A DNA stretch of 64,000 nt from assembly GCA_047967505.1 (NCBI GenBank), contig CM106541.1; one strand, written 5' to 3'. Shown here in pieces: positions 55,797 to 64,000 of this stretch (positions are counted from its first letter, which is position 1; each line of letters starts with the position of its first letter). Source of the stretch: Dipteris shenzhenensis. Its lineage: Eukaryota; Polypodiophyta; Polypodiopsida; Gleicheniales. The notes below the pieces were generated by a model. It had not been told where the DNA came from and searched no databases. It saw only the letters and a list, made by a program, of their open reading frames with translations. Made by a program: the position numbers and the translations under genes.

Positions 55797-58700
55797 ATGG
55801 CCAGAAGAATTTGTCCTTGCGGCATTTGCGAAAACGTTAATGCTCCCTCTGCCTGTGCAGCCTGCATCAATGCCAGGTTCTTATTGCCTCCTTTTCCTTT
55901 TCTTCCAACTCTTCTTCCCAACTTTTTTTTCTGGATGTCCGCGTGTTTAGGGCTTTGCGGGTATGATCGATCTCTTATGGGTATCAGATAGAACGTTTAT
56001 CTTGTAAATTATGTAAGTGTATTCTCAAGCAGATGACTTGTTTTCTTGGAGATACCCTTGTATTTCCCTTTACTCAAACTTCCCGAGTTTAAATTTGTGT
56101 GTGCAGGTTAATTGAGAAATACAAGTTGCTGAAGAAGCTGTCAAGGAATCGAGACATATTGCGTATGCGGGTTGATGCACAGCTTAAGGCGAAGGTGGCT
56201 TTGCTTTTGCTTTGTTCTCATATATTTTATATTTTGGCGTGCTGTGTAAATTGTGTAGATAATAAATTTGAAAAGATGTAGCGATTTCAATTAGACCGGT
56301 CGTTGCAGTCAAGCAAGGGACTGTTTATTAAATTGATCAAAGAGCAAGATGTGCTCCTGCTGGGATTTCTTTCCAATGCGTTTCTGAGGAGTTGTGTGTA
56401 AATCAGCAATCTAATGTGATGCCAATAGACATGCAAGCGAGCTAGAGCTTGTAACTGTATGAAACCACCTTAGATTGGAGCTCCATTCAATGGAAGAGGA
56501 AGCATTTTGTGGGTCCAGATGTAGCAATAAGAACATTTAAATCCTGTATGAAATCACCTTAGGCTTTATCATTGGTGTAGTATGAATGCCCATAGAAGTA
56601 GGCATAGATCGTGGATGATCTAATGCAAAGGATAATGAAGGTTGTTATGGAAAGATTGATATTGACCCCAAAACTCACAGCATTTTGCTGGAAAATGGAG
56701 TAAATGTTGGATATTGAGAACCCCTTGGGGCACTTTTCACCTCCAATTGGGTTTTTTTTTTTGGCCCTTTGGATAAGGTCTTTATGTTAGAGGTATGTAA
56801 TCTCATTTTGGAGTTGTACATCGGTACCATTCTACATTTTTGTACTAGCACTTCAGCTTTCTTATGCTCTCCACAATTGTTTTGTTCTACTCCTCTATGA
56901 GCTCAGTCCTGCTTCATGAGATGGTCTCCAGAAAACGTCTTCCTTTTAAAGAAAAAACTTTACGAGAGCCGGCACAATGGATTAAGGATGAGAGTGGCTT
57001 CTGGCTGTTGATCAACCATTTATTCTGTATCGTGGCATAGTTTTTGGTGCAAAAACTACTTGGGTTGGAGATTTATTCATTTCTGAGTCGAAATTCTTGC
57101 CCACATTTAGGGCTCCATCGCAGGCCTTCAGGCTAGGGGGTATCATTTGCAAGTATTAGTAGTTAGAATTGGTGCAGTCCATTCCTTCCACCATTTGTGG
57201 TATGTTGCACTTCTTTTGCAGATTTGTGGCCCATTTACAGATTTGGGTCATTTTGCAGGACTTTTTGGATTAGTTTGAGTCAGCATCTTGGGGCTTTTGC
57301 TGCAGCAGATAAATCTTGTTGTAAAATTTGTTGGTCATGTTGCACTTTTGTAGAATTTGCAGTCAGATTCTAGTGCATTTGTATAGTTATTTTCTCTTTG
57401 GGACTCTCAGGTTATCTTGCATTCTCTTTAGATGGCATGGAATGCAAATGATGTTTTTGAGATCCAAGAGTATAAGTTGGATGGCACCAACTATTCTTTG
57501 TGGAGCTTTATGGTAGATTACGTGGTTGTAGTTATGGGCCCACTTGGAATCAGCAAAGATGGTATGCCAAAGATGCTCAAGCTATGTCTGTAATTGCTTT
57601 GTTGGTTGAAGATGACAAGACACGGGAGAGTGAAGGCAAAAGGAGGTTGAATCAGCTTGTATTATCATCACAAGTACAGGCCTTATTTTATTGGCCTGAG
57701 GATCCCCATCTTTTGACTCAGCCAACACACATGACATCACCTATGATGTCATGTAGTACACCTACCATGACCTTATCTAATCCCAAAGGTCATCTGACCC
57801 TTCAAACTCACACAACTGACATCATTGAGTGATGATGTCCATCACACAGAGCCTGAGCCTGAAACCACTTAACCTATTCACAGGGACTGTTTGGATAGCA
57901 ACCCTAGCACAGCGGAATAGACTCGAAACACTCAGTGTTCTCCCTCAGACACAGCAGCAAACACTCACTGAAACTCACGCCCGATATTACATGTAAAGAA
58001 GAAGTGATACTCAGTATACTGAGTCACAAAGCATGGGAAAACTGCTCAGAAAAGAGCCAAGTACATCCAGCCTGAAGTGCTGGGTAAAATCACAGTCAAG
58101 GATGGCTGCTCCTGCTGAGATCTACAGAAGTTAGAATCTTAGAATCTGCCACACTACACAAGTCACGAGGCCGTTGGAGGCTTGCGTTTACTCTGTGAGA
58201 ATGGCCAGTATCAAGTGCCTATTTATAGGAGATGAGGGTAGCCTAAAGTCTGTAAAAAAGCTAACCAGATCTGCGTGTACCACACGACTTTGTCTAGACT
58301 AAAAATTGACCTGTTTGGTCCAGATGTAGGCACCTACTGCCCAGGCTATAAATACGCCCTTGCAGTGGCTCAGACTTTTTTTTTTTTTGATGACTTGTCC
58401 AGCCAGAGATGCCATGTGGACCCACGATAGTTCGAGCTGCTGTTCCAGGCCTTGCTCTTTGATTACCATGAGGCCTATTTGCCAATCCGTATCGCTAGCT
58501 TATCCAGGACGAGGTCATGGTGCTTCTTTATTTGCCCAACAGAGGAAAACTTCTCTGATATTTTTACCAAGGCTCTTCCTAGAGAGTAACTGGAGCATCT
58601 CATCAGACTCATGGGCATTTACCCATAGTCGAGGTCATTGAGAAGGGGCATTGGAGTGTCACTGACCCACCTATGAGCCCCCATATGAGGATGAGAAGGG

Positions 58701-61700
58701 ATCAAGGCACAATAGGAAGGAGTACCTGGACAGGAGGATTGCGCAGGGTATACAGCATGTATGGTGGACTAATGCACATAGAGCAAGTTGCTCCAAAGAG
58801 CTCGCTGTGAGCGGAAGCATCTCCAAGAGATCTCTTGTGAGGTTGCCTCCAAGCTCACACTACCAGGTTCCTGCTTGGCAAATCTTGAAAAAGCAAATCA
58901 GAAATGATAGTGATGACCTCACGAGCTTTACAACAGTGATCTCTACATCTCTACAAAACTACCATAGAAGCAGGGGCTTCACGCTCTCGTAAAAATCACT
59001 AAACGTACAACCTGTTCAATTCTCCATAGTCAACGATCAATCACGGGGCAGGCACTCAATTTTCCTCCCAGCCAATTCTCGGTGACAGCAAACTCTCAGA
59101 ACAGCCACATTACGTGAAGGCTCTAGCTTGCATATTTCACCAAGCCCCAATTCCCTAGATGGATCTAGTACACCACATGTCTTCATTCTAGGGTACCTCT
59201 TAAATGCATATTTACTACCCCTCTCTTGGGATATCAATTTATTCACTTGCCCCTAGGCACATTTCCCACTTAATGCATTTAAGACCCATAGCCTTAGACC
59301 CATCTAGTCAGTGCCTTGTCACCCTCATCAAGGACCTTGACATTAACCCCTTTGACCATTTACATGAAGCCCAAATAAATATAATACAAACATTGATCCT
59401 TTACAAAGGAAAATGTCGACTGACCCTTCCGAGGTCATGTTGCCTCAACTTGAGTGTAACAGCTCTGATACCTTGAAGTTGATAAGACAACGGGGAGTGA
59501 AGATAGTCCATGAAGGCAAAAGGAGGTCGAATCAGCTTGTGTGTCATTGCAACCCTTTAAACTCACATAACTGCAATCATTGATGAAGTCCATCACACAA
59601 AACCTAAAAAAACCACTGAACCTATGCACATTGACACAACCCTGGGGCCTGGACCACAACCATGTGTGACTTTACAATAACATGTTCCAGCCAAAAATGA
59701 AGCTGGGGTTTCCATTTGAAGAGACAACTTGATGGCATTCACCTGCATGAAGGGGATTCGATGTTGGAACACTAACAAAGATCCAAGATCTTTGTGAGCA
59801 GTTGCTCAATATTAGAATATGTAGTCAAACTGCCAAAGTTTCCCTCCCTTCTCCTTTGCAATTATTTTACTACATTCCCTAATGACGTGCCCCAGCTTTT
59901 TGTAGTAATGACATTTGCCCTCCTCCTTGGGCTTGCCTGCATTTTCTATACATGTGAGCAAATAAATAGGCGGCTTATGATGTAGCTGGCATATGGACAG
60001 TGCAAAAGGCTGGCGGGTCTGCAACATTTAAGGCTGGATCTGATGGGAAGGGATCAGCCACATGGACTGTGGATGCAGGCCAGCATATGTGGCAAGATTG
60101 GGGCCAGGGCTGGGGCATGCAAGAGCCCATAAAAGTGGTCAAACAATTGGGAGTCCGGGGGGCTGGTGGGCCACCCTTACAGACTGGTCGGCCTGTCAAA
60201 AGGTGTGAGATGGCCCGTAGTAGAAAGGGGGGGGGATCGGCATCTTCCTATAAATACGGCCCTAGAGGCCTAGTTTCTGAACTTCCACACTGAAGCCCAT
60301 AAGAGCATGCTGGCAGTGAGAGGAGAGGCAGTTCTGGATCAGCCTTTGGTAGCCCTCAGAGGTGCTTCTACTGCAGGAGCAGCTATTGCCCCCTTCTGCT
60401 CCAGTCATCTGCTGCACATCCTGCAGCTTTGTACCAACTCCATCCACCTTTTTATGCAGGTACAGGCCTCTGAGTGGCTTTGTATCAACAGATTTGCAGC
60501 CATTACTGATTCCGTAATGGTCTGCTGTCCTCTGCAGGACCTGCTGCAGCAGGTATGCTTGCTGCCTACATGGCAGACTGACTGTATTCTCTGATCTGGC
60601 CATGTGGCTTCCCTCAGACCCAAACTATGCCGCTTGTATGTCTTTGTTTGGGGGCTCCCTGGTGGGGAGGTGACCACAATAATCCCAACAGAAAAGCCCT
60701 GCGCTGTGAGATTAAGCACTGGGAAGCTAGCCAGGCTTTTCTAGCGACAAAAAACTTTCAGATGTGCAAAGCATTAAAATCAGATCAGGTGGAGTGAAAT
60801 TGATTAGCTGAAAGGCTCATTATTCCACTGTCTGGAATGCATCTCATGCCTATCTTCCCAACATCCCATCACCTGTGTTGATTGGCTCAAGACTATGCCA
60901 AATGTCAAAAGTGGCTACTTTGTATCTAAGAATCCACCACCTAGCAAGGTGGTATAATATAACGATCAGAATATGTACATCAGAAACCTTCCGATCTAAG
61001 CTATTACTCATCACGGGTGCCGGCACAGTATAATTCCACCTAGCCAAATCTTTGTGGTAGCAAGCCCTTCCTCAAAATTCAATCGCACGTGAAAGCTCCT
61101 ACCTGCTAACCCACAAAGCCCCAATTCCCTAGATGGATCTAGTCTACCACATGTCTTCATTCTAGGGTACCTCTTAAATGCATCTTTTCTACCCCTCTCT
61201 TGGGGTATCAATTAATTCACTTCCCCCTAGGTGCTGTCACACACTTCCCCCTAGGTGCATTTAAGACCCATAGCCTTAGACCCATCTAGTCAGTGCCTTG
61301 TCACCCTCATCAAGGACCTTGACATTAATCCTTTTGACCATTTACATGAAGCTCAAACAAATGTAATACAAACATTGATCCTATAAAGGAAAATGTCTAC
61401 TGGCCCTTCTGAGGTCATGTTATTTCAACTTCAGCGTAACATTTGTAAATGTAGTGGTGATTAGTCATGGCAAGTGAGGTCACTGCGTTGAAGATGTATT
61501 GGATTAAAGTAGTGACAGGTCATGACTCCTCAAATACATATCTGGAATTTTGAAAATTGTCCAGGATCCTTATATGCATTCAATAGAAATACATATATGG
61601 ATTGCAATCACTTGTTGCATGGGAGGTGTCAACTAATCACTTTGGAAGAGGCAATGAATTTGCAGTGAATCATGAAGAGTAGTATTCAACGCATGTCATT

Positions 61701-62679
61701 CATCCATTTTTGCAAGACCTCTGAGAGCTAAATTAATCAAAATCAGAGGATAATGTAATTCTTGTGTGAATTTTTAGTATGCAACATGGAATCAAAGCCA
61801 GAGGATAATGTAATTCGTGTGTGAATTCTTAGTATGCAACATGGAATCAAAGGTTTTTACCCCATGGGTGGCTATCATAATGCTCAAACTGCATTTTTCA
61901 TTTTTTTTGTATATGATGATTTGAGGCTTGTTCCTGGATTCATCTACATTCAAGTAGCTACTCCTGTACTGTGCCATCTCAAAGTCACAGTGGCTATCGA
62001 TTGCTTGTAAAATTTCAGCATGAAGCAGATAGACAACATCATTGGAGTGTCACACATGCAGAAAACATTGCAAAAATGAGGGAGAAATTGCAGGAGTCCG
62101 AAAATGAGCTTTGGAGAGGTACGTTTTATTGGACAAATTACTACAGCTGGGTTGGTTAGTTTCTCTTTCTTTAGATTTAATGCATCCAATATTACAAAGG
62201 CGTACATTGACTGGTTTCTTCAAATTTGGGAAATTTCTAATGTATATTCACTCTGCTGTTCTGGACAGGAAAAGTTGAACTAAGTGAAAAGCAACGTGAT
62301 CTAGATGCTCGTTTCAGTTTTCTTGCTTTTGCCTCTGAACAGGTTTATTTAATATTGGAACCTATGGTTGAAAAAACTGAGTGTTTTTAAGGTATGATAG
62401 CGTGGACATAGGCGTTAATTACTACCGTATTGTTGGGTTGAATTTAGCTGGCAAAGAAGCAAGTGGAGCAGCTGAGTCAATTCCAGCCAGATCTTGTTCG
62501 CACTCATACTTTGAGGCATGTAAGGCTCCATAAGCTTATTGGTACAATGGAACATTCTTTACTGGAATGCCAAAATTCAGACTAAATCATTTTTGCAGAC
62601 AAGCATTGTTTGCGAACTTCAACAGAAGCGGAGGACTGTTATTCGCCAACTTTGCAAGGTTTTCCCTCTTAAGCATCTG
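55797..62679 (+). CDS. ATG14: ATG14-type autophagy protein, first six exons (partial at right edge)
   Basis: Exons by splice sites and phase: 55797-55876, 56107-56194, 62019-62118, 62269-62342, 62448-62519 and 62599-62679. The protein begins MARRICPCGICENVNAPSAC with two CxxC pairs, as in the cysteine repeats of ATG14 proteins. It continues with a coiled coil: LIEKYKLLKKLSRNRDILRM, HHWSVTHAENIAKMREKLQE, VELSEKQRDLDARFSFLAF, LAKKQVEQLSQFQPDLVRTH and ELQQKRRTVIRQLCKVFPL. The order and the RxxVIxQxCKxFP motif match plant ATG14/UVRAG-family proteins. ATG14 recruits the VPS34 PI3-kinase complex I to start autophagosomes. VPS38/UVRAG is the main alternative; the N-terminal Cys pairs favour ATG14. 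All junctions are in phase and no stop is present. About 150 residues are covered, and the C-terminal half lies beyond 64000. Intron 2 is 5.8 kb. Confidence 0.85.
57433..57620 (+). pseudogene. Copia gag N-terminus inside ATG14 intron 2
   Basis: The text MAWNANDVFEIQEYKLDGTN and YSLWSFMVD (57433-57520) is the start of a Copia gag. RWYAKDAQAMSVIALLVEDD in a neighbouring frame (about 57560-57615) continues it, resembling the gag piece at 44.6 kb. It then runs into LTR-like sequence. Confidence 0.7.
58480..58660 (+). pseudogene. Copia RNase H C-terminus and polypurine tract in ATG14 intron 2
   Basis: In one frame CPTEENFSDIFTKALPRE, a stop, then LEHLIRLMGIYP is the hallmark end of Copia pol. GAGAAGGGGCAT (58639-58650) fits a polypurine tract, and TGGAGTGTCACTG after it could open the 3' LTR. 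A TATA-like CTATAAATACG lies at 58346. Confidence 0.75.
59040..61445 (-). repeat. Direct repeats from a Copia-like element in ATG14 intron 2
   Basis: About 420 bp at 59040-59462 recur at about 61010-61443 (shared strings AAGCCCCAATTCCCTAGATG, TTCATTCTAGGGTACCTC, CATCAAGGACCTTGACATTA). On the minus strand GGTATCAGAGC, a tRNA-iMet type primer-binding sequence, sits next to the left copy (about 59463-59473) but not the right one. I read these as retroelement leader or LTR sequence oriented on the minus strand. Confidence 0.6.
59812..59975 (-). pseudogene. Copia gag zinc-knuckle scrap, minus strand
   Basis: EGKCHYYKKLGHVIRECSKI is a CCHC knuckle with the second Cys changed to Tyr. It resembles CHYCKKLGHFIEEC at 45.16 kb. 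Confidence 0.7.
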
Positions 62680-63328
62680 GTAATCCCCTTGAACTTGCAG
62701 AAGCTTTGTGTGTATTTGTGTAAGGGAGAAGATGTAAAAAATCTTTGTAGTTTAGAAATGAACAGTTAAGCGTCTAGAATCTTTAGAGGCTCTGAGAAAT
62801 TATTGAATATAAATCTGAGTTAAGAGAACTGAACTGCATTTCAAGAGGGGATTCTTGTGTTTTCTTAGATCTTAGACTTTCTCAACCTACCGTAGGATTA
62901 GGGGTTGATATATATGATAAATGTGAACAACATAAATATAGTGGTTTACAAATCATAAAAATGTCTCACATTGACTCAAACATTTCTGATTTGGCAAAAT
63001 ATGGAGTCATTTCTTCCCAATTCCATAGATTTTCCCTCCTTTTTACAACTAAGGAGTCTTTTATCAATCAATGTAGTAATTTCTGGTGTGTCGGCCTTAG
63101 GCATGTTTAGAATGATGGAACATAAGCTGAAAACAAAAGCAGGGAGCTTAACAGCCCGTTCTTCTTATAGTTTCAAAAGAGAGTTTGATTGAGTATGCAT
63201 GTGCTTTCTAAGTTAGGATTGTAAATTTGCATCTTTGTAGGAAGCGGTACATAAGTGTAAGAGGTTCATTTAGTTTTTTAAGTTTTAAATAATTTATTCT
63301 TTCTGTAAATTCTTTCTTTCATTCCTAC

Positions 63329-63374
<46 letters not shown>

Positions 63375-64000
63375 ATTCCTGTTTTTTGGTTGAGTTTGTT
63401 TCTTGATTTGTTTGTTCATTTTTGCTATGTCTTTTCTTACTTTCTCTTTATCTTTCTCTTTTGTTTATTTGACGTATTTTAGTAGCACTGGGTTTGTCCA
63501 AGAGACTCCGCGGGTCTTTAGAAACCCAATATAGCTGCTTATGCTTGGGCACTGGTGATGACGTAAGTGTTGCTTTGCTTGCTAAGTATGTCTACCTTTT
63601 GTTTTTCAAAATTTTTTTGGTTACCTTACTTTTCTTCTCTTTTGTTTTCTCTTTTATTTTCTTTGTAGAATTTTGGAGTCTGGACTTTAGAACAACAGAA
63701 AATCTAAGTGTGTATGATTGGAAATATTCTAGTCTTACAAAGGTTTTTAAATATGAGTTAAGAGAAGAACAAAAACTCATATTTCCATTCTAGCCCTGGA
63801 GGAATTGCTTCTAGCCAGGTCCTTGTTTGACATAAGCCACTGTGGGACTTCAGCGGGGAGGCTGCAAGGGATGCATCGTCCTTGATGGAGGGTGAATGTC
63901 TGTCTGTTTGTGGGAGAGCCCCCATTGCCAGAACCCCAGTGTCTACAGACTGCATCCGAAGCCTATTGTGCTTAGCTCCTGTGATTGTCTGCACCACATA
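62680..64000. other. Intron of ATG14 (right edge)
   Basis: No further ATG14 exon is recognisable up to the window end. It contains a (GA)n run at 63333-63370 and the diverged copy of the 41-kb dispersed repeat at about 63678-63741. Confidence 0.5.

Noticed and set aside
63494-63793. 99-residue frame as a further ATG14 exon
   Set aside because: It lacks the family sequence expected after KVFPL, turns into a Phe/Leu run, and contains the dispersed repeat.

Overview
This window looks like nuclear DNA of a land plant with a repeat-rich genome. It holds plant-type interrupted genes with GT-AG introns, L1-type LINEs whose ORF1 carries the DUF4283-like domain typical of plant LINEs, Copia LTR remnants, hAT and Helitron remnants, and abundant GA/CT microsatellites. 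Introns of several kb and the density of decayed elements suggest a large genome (fern, gymnosperm or similar); I cannot assign a species. The LINE's in-frame stops are almost all TAG at CAG/CTG sites, which fits plant CHG cytosine methylation followed by deamination.

Layout. 0-5 kb: a LINE 3' scrap and a small LEA-like gene on the minus strand (2353-2787). 5.1-9.3 kb: a decayed BED/hAT transposase with an exact 123-bp tandem array upstream and a ten-unit hairpin array downstream. 9.67-16.91 kb: a full-length 7.2-kb LINE bounded by perfect 18-bp target-site duplications. 17.2-19.86 kb and 27.66-29.56 kb: the two halves of a second, more decayed LINE. They are separated by about 7.8 kb that holds a non-Helitron PIF1-like helicase pseudogene, a multi-exon gene of unknown function, and the promoter and first two exons of a trehalase gene with exon 2 tandemly duplicated. 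30-33.3 kb: low-complexity DNA and a striking double hairpin. 33.3-36.7 kb: a decayed Helitron (Rep plus PIF1 helicase). 37-42 kb: anonymous DNA with LRR scraps, one candidate exon and a small dispersed repeat. 44.5-48.7 kb: two Copia remnants in opposite orientation. 49-54.9 kb: simple repeats and unrecognised decayed sequence. 55.8-62.7 kb: the first six exons of an ATG14-type autophagy gene, with a 5.8-kb second intron swollen by Copia fragments; the gene runs off the right edge.

Host genes that may be active are ATG14 (partial), the LEA-like gene and, less likely, the unknown three-exon gene. Trehalase appears as a 5' fragment only. Almost everything else is mobile DNA or its debris. The observations I rate highest are the TAG-only decay of the LINE, the trehalase exon duplication in which only the second copy keeps a good splice acceptor, the PIF1 helicase next to an unrecognised spliced gene, and the hAT remnant between two structured arrays.
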